This document shows, one piece after another, positions 26,884-34,842 of a DNA stretch of 42,684 bases (position 1 is its first letter; every line of letters begins with the position of its first letter). The notes below the pieces were generated by a model, which was not told the DNA's origin, did no database searches, and saw only the letters and a list, made by a program, of their open reading frames with translations. The position numbers were made by a program, and so were the translations under genes. Origin of the DNA: CAYSLC01 sp964431545 (GTDB lineage Bacteria > Desulfobacterota > Desulfobacteria > Desulfobacterales > JAABSP01); the NCBI GenBank assembly GCA_964431545.1, contig CAYSLC010000019.1, forward strand, positions 1 to 42,684. Reading direction: 5' to 3'.

Positions 26884-26952
26884 CGGCCGGGATCCTTTTT
26901 TGTGCCCGGCGGGGCCGGAAGGGAGAGCGCGTCGGAAGATGGCATTGATGGG

Positions 26953-26983
26953 GAGAGAGCCGCGTTGCACGGCCCTCTCTTTT
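26953..26983 (+). terminator. intrinsic terminator after the DUF3482 gene
   Basis: GAGAGAGCCG at 26953-26962 pairs with CGGCCCTCTC at 26970-26979 (one mismatch in ten) around a 7-base loop, followed directly by TTTT. It lies 70 bases after the stop. A second, smaller hairpin (26886-26910) just after the stop has its T-run in the loop. Confidence 0.75.
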
Positions 26984-27077
26984 CCCCATCAGGCCTTATC
27001 GACGGAAATCCGGGGAAGGATCGGTCCGGTCCTTCCCGATGGAGGAACCGAACTCGGTTTCCGGTCCGGACGTCCGC

Positions 27078-27106
27078 AAAAAACGGACGGTGAGGGCCAC
27101 CGTCCG
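27078..27106 (-). terminator. intrinsic terminator for the minus-strand secreted/thioredoxin-like unit
   Basis: On the minus strand CGGACGGTG (27106-27098) and CACCGTCCG (27092-27084) form a perfect 9-bp stem with a 5-base loop, followed by six T (27083-27078). It lies about 48 bases after the stop of the 27154-27609 gene. Confidence 0.92.
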
Positions 27107-27153
27107 ATCCCCCACACATCGATTTTCGCCGCCGGAAGGCTCCGGCGGACGCT

Positions 27154-27609
27154 TCAATCGCCCAATGACGGATCCTCCCCGTCCACAAAGAGATCGACCC
27201 GGCGGCAGGCGCCCGTCTCCCCCACCACCAGCTCCCCGCCCGCCGGCCAGAGAACCGGCACCGCCGATCCGTCCCGGTAAAGGCTGACCTCCACCACATC
27301 CCCCGGCGCCACGTCGGCATGGGTCGACTGTCCCGGGTAACCGTCCACGGGGATATCGAGGATGTACCAGCCCTCCGGCGTGGTTCGGCCGGCGGCCCTT
27401 ACCGGCGTGCCGTCCTCGGCCCGGCGGACCTCGATCCGCCATCCGCCGGCCTCCATGCCGACGGTTGACAGGACGGCGCCGTCCGGCCCCACCAGGCGGC
27501 CGCCGAGCCGGGAAGGAGGCATGGGAGGCATCTCCGCAAGGGCGGGAAAGGAGAAAGCCGCCTGGAAGAGCAGGAGCAGCAGGGCAACCATTCTGAATCT
27601 CTTTGTCAT
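27154..27609 (-). CDS. small secreted beta-rich protein
   Basis: 151 residues, not assigned to a named family. A clear signal peptide (MTKRFRMVALLLLLFQAAFS, then FPALAEMP) precedes a mature part of about 125 residues. It has repeated short beta-type strands (GGRLVGPDGAVLSTVGMEAG, WRIEVRRAEDGTPV, EGWYILDIPVDG, GDVVEVSLYRDGS) and a C-terminal CRRVDLFVDGEDP. The strand pattern resembles immunoglobulin-like or carboxypeptidase-regulatory-like surface domains. There is one cysteine in the mature part. The ATG at 27609 has GGGGGGAT just upstream. It lies 40 bases after the thioredoxin-like gene and ends at a strong terminator, so it is probably the second gene of that transcript. Confidence 0.78.
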   Translation of the reverse strand: MTKRFRMVALLLLLFQAAFSFPALAEMPPMPPSRLGGRLVGPDGAVLSTVGMEAGGWRIEVRRAEDGTPVRAAGRTTPEGWYILDIPVDGYPGQSTHADVAPGDVVEVSLYRDGSAVPVLWPAGGELVVGETGACRRVDLFVDGEDPSLGD

Positions 27610-27649
27610 CGCATCCCCCCGAGGGCGGGTCGGCGCCATCCGCCCATGG

Positions 27650-28024
27650 TCATGCCGAACCCGCGGACCGTGTTCCGGCCGCCGAAACGCCGACCGGCGG
27701 CCGTTCTCCGCTCCAGTTGTCGAGGACGAACCGCTCCAGGTCCTCCCTGTCGGCCCTTCCGAAGAACCGGCTCCGCTCCCGGCCCTCCTCCACCAGAACG
27801 AAGAAGGGGGTCCCGGCGAACCGGAGGCGCCGGAAATACGTGGCGAGGAAATGGGCATCGGCCAGACAGACTTTCAATCGGCCCCCGAATCGGCTGGACA
27901 GGGACTCGAGGCACCGGACCTGGTCGCCGTACCCCTCCCCCTTCCCCAGAAAGGCCGCGAGCACCGGCCCGCGGGAGTCGAAGAGTTCGCGGTCGATGCC
28001 GTCGGGTCCGATCACCCGGATCAT
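27650..28024 (-). CDS. thioredoxin-fold protein lacking the CxxC active site
   Basis: 124 residues. GPVLAAFLGKGEGYGDQV occupies the place of the usual strand plus WCxxC helix, so both redox cysteines are absent. LKVCLADAHFLATYFRRLRF, then the cis-proline loop AGTPFFVLVEEGRERSRFFG and the C-terminal helix DLERFVLDNW, match the thioredoxin fold. It has no signal peptide. Two ATGs exist: 28042 and 28024. The upstream -24/-12 element would start RNA near 28046, leaving only 4 bases before 28042 but 22 before 28024, which also has an AGAGA site, so 28024 is preferred. It may bind or sense rather than reduce; that is inference. Confidence 0.75.
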   Translation of the reverse strand: MIRVIGPDGIDRELFDSRGPVLAAFLGKGEGYGDQVRCLESLSSRFGGRLKVCLADAHFLATYFRRLRFAGTPFFVLVEEGRERSRFFGRADREDLERFVLDNWSGERPPVGVSAAGTRSAGSA

Positions 28025-28054
28025 GGGATCTCTTTGTTCCATCGAAATGGAGGA

Positions 28055-28072
28055 TTAGCAAAAACCGGGCCG
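28055..28072 (-). promoter_or_regulatory. candidate sigma54 (-24/-12) promoter
   Basis: On the minus strand CGGCCCGGTTTTTGCTAA reads from 28072 to 28055. GG (28071-28070) and GC (28059-28058) are separated by exactly 10 bases, as in TGGCACG-N4-TTGCW, with mismatches only at the first T and the A. It lies just upstream of the thioredoxin-like gene and 200 bases downstream of a sigma54-activator gene on the same strand. Confidence 0.65.
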
Positions 28073-28220
28073 GGGGGCGTTCGGGATCCCCCCTCGGCCC
28101 GTCGGCGGCGGCGATGGGGATGAGGTGAGAAAAATTCTTACGGTTTCAGGAAGTTGAAGACCGGAAAGTGGGTGGGCGGCGGGCGGACAAAACCCTACCG
28201 GTGCCGGCGTCCGCCGGCAG

Positions 28221-28270
28221 GGGTGTGTCATGGGACACCCCTGTGTGACACACAAGTGTGTCGCGGGACG
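28221..28270. repeat. palindromic and direct repeats, candidate enhancer (UAS)
   Basis: Two direct copies GTGTGTC-A/G-T/C-GGGAC-A/G at 28223-28237 and 28256-28270 are 33 bases apart, about three helix turns. Between them is an exact inverted repeat GACACAC-AA-GTGTGTC (28247-28262), and around the first copy GGGTGT/ACACCC (28221-28226/28235-28240). Centres fall about 185 and 217 bases upstream of the predicted sigma54 start. This matches enhancer-binding-site placement. The hairpin-forming potential just after the regulator's stop could alternatively be a transcript-end structure. Confidence 0.55.
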
Positions 28271-28273
28271 GAA

Positions 28274-30379
28274 TCAGGTCAGGCCGTAGTTCCGCATCCT
28301 GCGGTAGAGGGTGCTGCGGCTGATTCCCATCATCCGGGCCGCCTTGGCCTTGTTGCCGTCGGTTCGATCCAGCCAGCGGCGGATCTCCTGTGCCGTGACC
28401 TCCGGCTCCTCCGGTCCCCCTGGGTCCCCGTCGGACCGCCCCCCCGGGGAGAGGAACCGGTCCGCCAGAAACCGTCTGTCGATCCGCCCCCCCGGACAGA
28501 GGATGCAGGCGTGTTCCACCACGTGCTTCAACTCCCGGATGTTTCCCGGCCACGGATACCGGAGGAAAAGGTCCATGACCGCCGCGTCGGCCCCGGTGAA
28601 CCGCTTGTTGAACAGGGCGCCGAAATGGTCGCAGAAGTGGGAGACCAGCAGCGGTATGTCCCCCTTCCGCTCCCGGAGGGGGGGCAGGTGGATGTTCATG
28701 ACGTTGAGCCGGTAGTAGAGATCCTCCCGGAACGTGCCCCGGCGGACGCGCTCCTCCAGGTTGACGTGGGTGGCGGCGACGATGCGTACATCGGCCCGGT
28801 GGGTCTCATCATCCCCCACCCGTTCGAACTCCTTCCGTTCCACGGCCCTGAGCAGCCGCAACTGGAGATGGAGGGGCAGGTCGCCGATCTCGTCCAGGAA
28901 CAGGGTGCCCCCCTCGGCGGCCTGGAACCGGCCGACCCGGTCCCGCACCGCGCCGGTGAAAGCGCCCCGCACATGGCCGAACAGCTCGCTCTGGAGCAAA
29001 TGCTCGGGCAGGGCGGCACAGTTGACCCGCACCAGGGGACCCTTGGCCCGGCCCCCGCCCCGGTGGAGGGCCTCCATGACCAGCTCCTTTCCCGTGCCGC
29101 TCTCCCCGGTGACGAGGACGGTGTTGTCGAGATCGGCCAGCTGCCGGATGAGGGTGTAGACGTGGCGCATCGCCTCGCTTCCGCCGATGATGTCGCCGAA
29201 GGACTCCCGCTCCCGGAGCCGCTCCTCCAGGTCGGCCAGGCGGGTGATGTCCCGCACCACGAGAATGGCGTTTCGGAACCGCCGTTCCCGGTCCTGCATG
29301 GGGGCGCAGGTGAGGATGAGCCGACGCGGCGCCGTGCCGGCTCCGCAGTCGAGCTGGTATTCCTTGACGGCTTGTCGGGTCTTCAGCGTGTGGCGCAGGA
29401 TGTTGAGGCACTCCCCGCTGCACCCCCCGTGCCCCGCCAGGCAGGTTTCCAGGGCCGTTCCCGGAACGATGTCGCGGCCGACGGGGCAGATGCCGTCCAG
29501 GGGGCGGTTCTTCCGGATCACCGTCAGGGTCCCGTCCACGGTGATGATCCCCTCCGGGATGCTCTGGAAGACCGCCTCCAGCTCCATCTGGGACTTTTCC
29601 AGGGAGGCCTCCGCCGTCTTTCGATCGGTGATGTCCCGGCTCACCGACTGGATCTCCAGGAGGCCGCCGTCGTCGTCGAAGATCCCCCGGTCCGTCCGGG
29701 AGAGCCAGCGGATCCGTCCGTCGGCCAAGGAGACCCGATGCTCCCCGTGGACCAGGGGACGGTCCCGGCCGATGGCCCGCAGGCGGTCTTTGAACCCTTC
29801 CCGGTCCGCCTCGCAGACCACGGCCATGGCGTCCGAACCGACGAGGTCCGCCTTGACCCCTCCGAAAAAACCGACATAGGCATCGTTGACGAAGCGGATC
29901 ATTCCGTCGGGGGTGAACCGGCAGATCAGCTCGGTCTGGTCCTCCACGATGCTCTGGTAGAGCCGCTTCTGACGGAGCAGCTCCCGCTCCAGCTTCTGCT
30001 CCCGGTCGAGGACCGCCTTGTGGCGGATGGCCAGCTCGACGATCCGGAGCAGCTCCTTGTTCCGGACCGGCTTGGTGAGATAGTCGAAGGCCCCGTGCCG
30101 GACGGACTGGGCGGCGCTGTCGATGGTGGGGTAGCCGGTGACCAGCACCACCGGCGTTCTGAGGTTCCGCTCCCGGACGGCCATGAGCAGATCGATGCCC
30201 GAGGGTCCCTCCAGGACGATGTCCGAGAGGATCACGTCGAAATCGTCCCGGTCGATGGCGTCCACGGCGGACGGATAATCCGTGACCGCGGTCACCCGGT
30301 AGCCGTGGTGGGTGAGCACCATGTGGAGGAGGTCGCAGATGGGCTGCTCGTCGTCCACCACCAGGATGTGTTCATTCAT
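28274..30379 (-). CDS. sigma54-dependent response regulator, REC-PAS-PAS-AAA+-Fis
   Basis: 701 residues. Receiver domain 1-115 (ILVVDDEQ, phospho-acceptor Asp53 in DVILSDIVL, K in YLTKPV). PAS 1 is about 140-262 and PAS 2 about 268-385. PAS 2 contains a cysteine group (ICPVG, CLAGHGGCSGEC at about 297-325, then DCGAG). The AAA+ domain is about 395-625, with Walker A VTGESGTGKE, the sigma54-contacting GAFTGA and Walker B LFLDEIGDLP. The C-terminal Fis-type HTH ends NKAKAARMMGISRSTLYRRM. It should activate sigma54 promoters when phosphorylated. No histidine kinase lies beside it. The Cys-rich PAS suggests a redox or metal input; that is inference. Confidence 0.95.
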   Translation of the reverse strand: MNEHILVVDDEQPICDLLHMVLTHHGYRVTAVTDYPSAVDAIDRDDFDVILSDIVLEGPSGIDLLMAVRERNLRTPVVLVTGYPTIDSAAQSVRHGAFDYLTKPVRNKELLRIVELAIRHKAVLDREQKLERELLRQKRLYQSIVEDQTELICRFTPDGMIRFVNDAYVGFFGGVKADLVGSDAMAVVCEADREGFKDRLRAIGRDRPLVHGEHRVSLADGRIRWLSRTDRGIFDDDGGLLEIQSVSRDITDRKTAEASLEKSQMELEAVFQSIPEGIITVDGTLTVIRKNRPLDGICPVGRDIVPGTALETCLAGHGGCSGECLNILRHTLKTRQAVKEYQLDCGAGTAPRRLILTCAPMQDRERRFRNAILVVRDITRLADLEERLRERESFGDIIGGSEAMRHVYTLIRQLADLDNTVLVTGESGTGKELVMEALHRGGGRAKGPLVRVNCAALPEHLLQSELFGHVRGAFTGAVRDRVGRFQAAEGGTLFLDEIGDLPLHLQLRLLRAVERKEFERVGDDETHRADVRIVAATHVNLEERVRRGTFREDLYYRLNVMNIHLPPLRERKGDIPLLVSHFCDHFGALFNKRFTGADAAVMDLFLRYPWPGNIRELKHVVEHACILCPGGRIDRRFLADRFLSPGGRSDGDPGGPEEPEVTAQEIRRWLDRTDGNKAKAARMMGISRSTLYRRMRNYGLT

Positions 30380-30423
30380 GGCTCACCCCCGGCGCCGTTC
30401 GAAAGCCGCTTCCGGGCAGGTCC

Positions 30424-30448
30424 GGGGCGGCCTCGGCCGGGCCGCCCC
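30424..30448. other. GC hairpin between alaS and the sigma54 activator
   Basis: GGGGCGGCC at 30424-30432 and GGCCGCCCC at 30440-30448 form a 9-bp stem in the 100-base gap after the alaS stop. There is no T-run on either strand, so it may be an attenuator or mRNA-end structure rather than a factor-independent terminator. Confidence 0.4.
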
Positions 30449-30479
30449 CCCGGGGTAACCGCGCCGAATTCCACGGGGA

Positions 30480-33110
30480 TCACATGGATTCGACCACCGA
30501 GTAGGCCTTTTCCAGGGCCTCGTCGAGCTTTTCCGGGAGGGTGCCGCCGGCCTGGGCCATGTCCGGCCGTCCGCCGCCGCCGCCGCCCACCACGGCGGCC
30601 ACCGCCTTGACGATCTCCCCGGCGTGGAACCGGCCGGTCAGGTCATCGGTGACCACGGCGATGAGCAGCACCTTTTCTCCGGCCTCGGCCCCGAGGACCA
30701 CCACCCCCGACTTGATCTTCTGCTTGAGCTTGTCGGCCAGATCGCGCAAGGCCGCGGGCTTGTCCACGTTGACCCGCTTGATGAGCACGGGGACGCCGCC
30801 CACGGTCCGCTTGACCTGCTCCTCCTCCTCCACCACGGCCATGGTGGCCATTTTCGCCTTGAGGGCCTCCACCTCCCGCTCCAGGCCTCGAAGGTCGGCC
30901 CGCATCCGGTCGATCCGCCCGACCATCCCCTCCGGCTTCTCCTTGAGCCGTCCGGCCGCCTCCTGGAGGATCCGGGTGTTGCGCTGGGTGTATTCCAGGG
31001 CCGCCGCACCGGTGAGGGCTTCGATCCGACGGACCCCGGCGGCCACCGACGACTCGCCCACGATCCGGAACAGGCCGATGTCGCCGGTGGCCCGGGTGTG
31101 GGTCCCGCCGCAGAGTTCCCGGCTGAAGTCGTCCAGGGAGATCACCCGGACCCGGTCGCCGTACTTCTCCTCGAACAGGGCCGTGGCGCCGGACTGGAAG
31201 GCTTCCTCGGCGTCCATCTCGACGATCTCCACCGGCACGTTCCGGCGGATCCGCTCGTTGACCAGCCGTTCGATCTCCAAAAGATCCTCTTCGCTCACCT
31301 GGGAGAAATGGGTGAAGTCGAACCGGAGCCGGTCCGGGGCCACCAGGGAGCCGGACTGCTTCACATGGTCCCCCAGGACCCGGCGGAGGGCGTAGTGGAG
31401 GATGTGGGTGGCGGTGTGGTTGAGGGCCGTGGCGCCGCGGCTCTTTGCATCCACGGTCAGGGTCGCCGAGTCGCCCTTCCTGAGCGTTCCGGAGAGGACC
31501 CGCCCCTTGTGGATGGTGAGTCCCGTGGGATCCTTGACCGTATCCTCCACCCGGATCTCCAGGCCGTCCGCCGAGATGGTTCCCCGGTCGCCCACCTGGC
31601 CCCCGGATTCCCCGTAGAAGGGGGTCTTTTCCGTCACCACCTCCACGGCGTCGCCGGCGGAAACCGATTCCGCCGCCTCCCCCTCCCGGACCAGGAGGAC
31701 CACCGTGGAGGTGTCGGTTATGGTCCCGTACCCGGTGAACGCCGGCTTGAACCCCTCGGCCGAAAGATGTTTGTAGGCGTCGGAGATCTTGGCGAAGGCG
31801 GCCACCGATCGGGACTTCTCCCGCTGCCGCTCCATATTCTCCTCGAACCCGTCGATGTCGAGGGTCATCTCCTGGTCCCGGACCACGTCCCGGACGATGT
31901 CCACGGGAAAGCCGAAGGTGTCGTAGAGCTTGAAGATCACGTCTCCGGGCACCCGGGTCTCCCCCTTGGCCTTCATCTCCTCCAGGGTGTCGGTGAGCAG
32001 GCGCAGGCCGTGGTCGAGGGTCTCGGTGAACCGGAGTTCCTCGTTCTTGATGACGTTGGTGATGAAGGCGGCGTTCTCGGTCAGCTCCGGGTAGGCGGGC
32101 TTCATGATGTCGAAGACGACCCCGGCGGTCTCGTGGAGGAACGGCCGGGTGAGGCCGATGTTCCGGCCGTACCGGATGGCCCGGCGCATGATCCGGCGCA
32201 GGACATACCCCCGCCCCTCGTTGGAGGGGAGCACCCCGTCGCCGATGAGGAAGGAGGCGGCCCGGCTGTGGTCGGCGATCACCTTCATGGCGACGTCCGA
32301 GGCGAAGGAATCCCCGCGCCGCTTGCCCGAGAGGGCCTCCGCCCGCTCCATGATGGGGATCATCAGGTCGATGTCGTAGTTGGTGGGGGCGTCCTGGATA
32401 ATGGAGACCACCCGCTCAAGCCCCATGCCGGTGTCGATGCTCGGCTTGGGCAGGGGGTCCATCTTGCCGGTCTCGTCCCGATTGAACTGCATGAAGACCA
32501 GATTCCAGACCTCCAGCCACCGGTCGCAGTCGCACCCCACGGCGCAGTCGGGCCGGTCGCAGCCGTACTCCGGCCCCCGATCATAGTGGATCTCGGAGCA
32601 GGGCCCGCAGGGGCCGGTCTCCCCCATGGCCCAGAAGTTGTCCTTCTCGTCGAACCGGAGGATCTTCTCCGGCGGCACGCCGATGTTCTTCTCCCAGAGG
32701 TCGTGGGCCTCGTCGTCGTCCAGGTAGATGGAGACCCAGAGCTTTTCCGGCGGGAATCCGTAGCCGTTGGTCAGAAGGTCCCACCCGAACTCGACCGCCT
32801 TCTCCTTGAAGTAATCGCCGAAGGAGAAGTTGCCGAGCATCTCGAAGAAGGTGTGGTGCCGGGCCGTGTACCCCACGTTCTCCAGGTCGTTGTGCTTGCC
32901 GCCGGCCCGGACGCACTTCTGGGATGTGACGGCCCGGTTGTAGTTGCGCTTCTCCTCCCCAAGAAAGACCCGCTTGAACTGGACCATGCCCGCGTTGGTG
33001 AACAGAAGGGTGGGGTCATCCTGGGGGACCAGAGACGAACTCCGGACGATCTGGTGGCCGTGTTTTTCGAAATATTTGAGAAACTGCCTGCGAACTTCGT
33101 TGCCGGTCAT
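30480..33110 (-). CDS. alaS: alanyl-tRNA synthetase
   Basis: 876 residues, full length. The class II catalytic core begins MTGNEVRRQFLKYFEKHGHQ and has motif 2 around ARHHTFFEMLGNFSFGDYFK. The editing domain has the zinc-type HxxxH (NHTATHILHYAL) and C-x3-H (ELCGGTH) motifs. A coiled-coil precedes the C-terminal glycine-rich C-Ala domain (AAVVGGGGGGRPDMAQAGG), the usual family ending. The ATG at 33110 has a GGAG-type site upstream; the 13 in-frame residues before it are not conserved. It is last in the rdgB-thpR-recA-alaS run, 35 bases after recA. Confidence 0.98.
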   Translation of the reverse strand: MTGNEVRRQFLKYFEKHGHQIVRSSSLVPQDDPTLLFTNAGMVQFKRVFLGEEKRNYNRAVTSQKCVRAGGKHNDLENVGYTARHHTFFEMLGNFSFGDYFKEKAVEFGWDLLTNGYGFPPEKLWVSIYLDDDEAHDLWEKNIGVPPEKILRFDEKDNFWAMGETGPCGPCSEIHYDRGPEYGCDRPDCAVGCDCDRWLEVWNLVFMQFNRDETGKMDPLPKPSIDTGMGLERVVSIIQDAPTNYDIDLMIPIMERAEALSGKRRGDSFASDVAMKVIADHSRAASFLIGDGVLPSNEGRGYVLRRIMRRAIRYGRNIGLTRPFLHETAGVVFDIMKPAYPELTENAAFITNVIKNEELRFTETLDHGLRLLTDTLEEMKAKGETRVPGDVIFKLYDTFGFPVDIVRDVVRDQEMTLDIDGFEENMERQREKSRSVAAFAKISDAYKHLSAEGFKPAFTGYGTITDTSTVVLLVREGEAAESVSAGDAVEVVTEKTPFYGESGGQVGDRGTISADGLEIRVEDTVKDPTGLTIHKGRVLSGTLRKGDSATLTVDAKSRGATALNHTATHILHYALRRVLGDHVKQSGSLVAPDRLRFDFTHFSQVSEEDLLEIERLVNERIRRNVPVEIVEMDAEEAFQSGATALFEEKYGDRVRVISLDDFSRELCGGTHTRATGDIGLFRIVGESSVAAGVRRIEALTGAAALEYTQRNTRILQEAAGRLKEKPEGMVGRIDRMRADLRGLEREVEALKAKMATMAVVEEEEQVKRTVGGVPVLIKRVNVDKPAALRDLADKLKQKIKSGVVVLGAEAGEKVLLIAVVTDDLTGRFHAGEIVKAVAAVVGGGGGGRPDMAQAGGTLPEKLDEALEKAYSVVESM

Positions 33111-33145
33111 GGATCTTCTCCCCCGTTGGATTGATGATGGATGGG

Positions 33146-34210
33146 TCACGCGGATTTGGCGCCATCCCCTTCCTTCCGCGCCGTGTCCGCCTCTTTCTCT
33201 TTCTCCTTCTTCCGTTTGGTCAGCCCCATCTTCTCGCGGACCTTGGCCAGGACGGTCTCGTGGAAATCGGGATTCTCCTGGAAAAAGCGCTTGGCGTTCT
33301 CCCGGCCCTGCCCGACCCGTTCGCCCTCGTGGGAATACCAGGCGCCGCTCTTGTCGATGATCCCCAGCTCCACCCCCATGTCGAGAAGGTCCCCGGCCCT
33401 GGAGATCCCCTCGCCGTAGGAGATGTCGAACTCGGCCTCCTTGAAGGGGGGGGCGATCTTGTTCTTCACCACCCGGACCTTGGTGCGGTTCCCCACCACC
33501 TCCTGACCTTCTTTGATGGAGCCGGTGCGGCGGATGTCGAGGCGGACCGACGAGTAGAACTTCAGGGCGTTGCCGCCGGTGGTCGTCTCGGGATTGCCGA
33601 AGACCACGCCGATCTTCATCCGGATCTGGTTGATGAAGATCACCGTGGTCAGCGTCTTGCCGATGGTGCCGGTGAGCTTGCGGAGGGCCTGGGACATGAG
33701 CCGGGCCTGGAGTCCCATGTGGGCGTCCCCCATCTCCCCCTCGATCTCCGCCCGGGGGACCAGGGCCGCCACGGAATCGACCACCACGATGTCCACGGCG
33801 CCGGAACGGACCAGCATGTCGAGGATCTCCAGGGCCTGCTCCCCGGTGTCCGGCTGGGAGACCAGCAGGTCGCCGCAGTTGACCCCCACCCGCTCGGCGT
33901 ATTCGGTGTCCAGGGCGTGCTCCGCGTCGATGAAGGCGGCGATCCCCCCCTGGCGCTGGGCCTCGGCCACGGCGTGGAGGGCCAGGGTCGTCTTGCCCGA
34001 CGACTCGGGGCCGAAGATCTCGATGACCCGGCCCCGGGGGAAGCCGCCCACCCCCATGGCCCGGTCGAGGGCGAGGGAGCCGGTGGGGATCACCGGCACG
34101 TCGGCCACCTCCCGGCTGCCCAGCTTCATAATGGCGCCCTTGCCGAACTGGCGCTCGATCTGCGACATGGCGCTTTCCACCGCCTTCTGCTTCTCGGGGG
34201 AAACGTTCAT
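33146..34210 (-). CDS. recA: recombinase RecA
   Basis: 354 residues; catalyses strand exchange and stimulates LexA cleavage. Walker A FGPESSGKTTLALH (about 68-80), the FIDAEHALD and VVDSVAAL strands, L1/L2 loops (LMSQALRKLTGTIGK, FINQIRMKIGVVFGNPETTT) and a basic/charged C-terminal tail (KRKKEKEKEADTARKEGDG) are all present. AGGAGG lies 6 bases before the ATG at 34210. It sits downstream of thpR (35 bases) and upstream of alaS. No palindromic SOS box was seen just upstream of recA or the operon promoter, so damage induction, if any, is not visible here. Confidence 0.98.
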   Translation of the reverse strand: MNVSPEKQKAVESAMSQIERQFGKGAIMKLGSREVADVPVIPTGSLALDRAMGVGGFPRGRVIEIFGPESSGKTTLALHAVAEAQRQGGIAAFIDAEHALDTEYAERVGVNCGDLLVSQPDTGEQALEILDMLVRSGAVDIVVVDSVAALVPRAEIEGEMGDAHMGLQARLMSQALRKLTGTIGKTLTTVIFINQIRMKIGVVFGNPETTTGGNALKFYSSVRLDIRRTGSIKEGQEVVGNRTKVRVVKNKIAPPFKEAEFDISYGEGISRAGDLLDMGVELGIIDKSGAWYSHEGERVGQGRENAKRFFQENPDFHETVLAKVREKMGLTKRKKEKEKEADTARKEGDGAKSA

Positions 34211-34245
34211 GAAATCCTCCTCGTTATCGAAAATGGGTCTCTGCT

Positions 34246-34842
34246 TCATGGGATTCCGGTCGGCTCCGCGGCGTCGGCCAGGGTAACCTTCACGATGGGG
34301 GTGTAGATCGCCCCGGACGGCTTGAGATCGCTCTTATAAAGGACCAGCCGGTCCGCCGCGAACGGGGGCGATTCGGTTTTGGCCAGTTCGGCCATGGCGT
34401 CGACCAGCGCCTTGGAATCGATGGTCCCCCTGGCCCGGGCCAGGGTGAGATGGGCCCTGAAGGGACGGGTCTCGGCGGGGAAACCGACCTCCGTCAGCAG
34501 CCGGTCCAGCTCGCCCTGAAACCGGATCAGGCGATCGGTCTCCCCTTTCAGCCCCACCCAGAGGACCCGGGCCCGCTTGGGGGACGGGAAGGCCCCGATG
34601 CCGCCGGCCCGCAGCACCGGCGCCGGGCGATCCGCCACGGCCCGGGCCATGATCTCCGCCGCCTTCTGGGCCTCGGGGATCCGGATGCTCCCGAAAAATT
34701 TGAGGGTGAGGTGGATGTTTCCGGGGGCCAGCCATTTCACCGGAAACCGTCGGGACTTGAGCGCTTCCTGGAGATCCCGGATGTGGGCCGCCACCGGATC
34801 GGGCAGGCCGAAGGCGATGAACGCGCGGATGGCTTCGGACAT
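34246..34842 (-). CDS. thpR: RNA 2',3'-cyclic phosphodiesterase (LigT family)
   Basis: 198 residues. Two HxTx catalytic motifs are present: NIHLTLKFFG near 47-56 and RAHLTLARARG near 130-140. These are the signature of the 2H phosphoesterase superfamily. Members such as ThpR open 2',3'-cyclic phosphates of RNA, historically scored as 2'-5' RNA ligase. The ATG at 34842 overlaps the rdgB stop (TGATG) and gives the usual N-terminus (MSEAIRAFIAFGLPD). The longer in-frame upstream extension overlaps rdgB and is not used. Its position beside recA is common in Desulfobacterota-type operons to my recollection. Confidence 0.92.
   Translation of the reverse strand: MSEAIRAFIAFGLPDPVAAHIRDLQEALKSRRFPVKWLAPGNIHLTLKFFGSIRIPEAQKAAEIMARAVADRPAPVLRAGGIGAFPSPKRARVLWVGLKGETDRLIRFQGELDRLLTEVGFPAETRPFRAHLTLARARGTIDSKALVDAMAELAKTESPPFAADRLVLYKSDLKPSGAIYTPIVKVTLADAAEPTGIP

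Noticed and set aside
26886..26910. Hairpin directly after the DUF3482 stop
   Set aside because: The T-run lies inside the loop, not after the stem; the later hairpin at 26953 is a better terminator.
32500..32580. Cys-rich segment in AlaRS (CDRPDCAVGCDCDRW) as a novel metal site
   Set aside because: A Cys/Asp-rich loop at this place is found in many bacterial AlaRS proteins; nothing suggests a new function.
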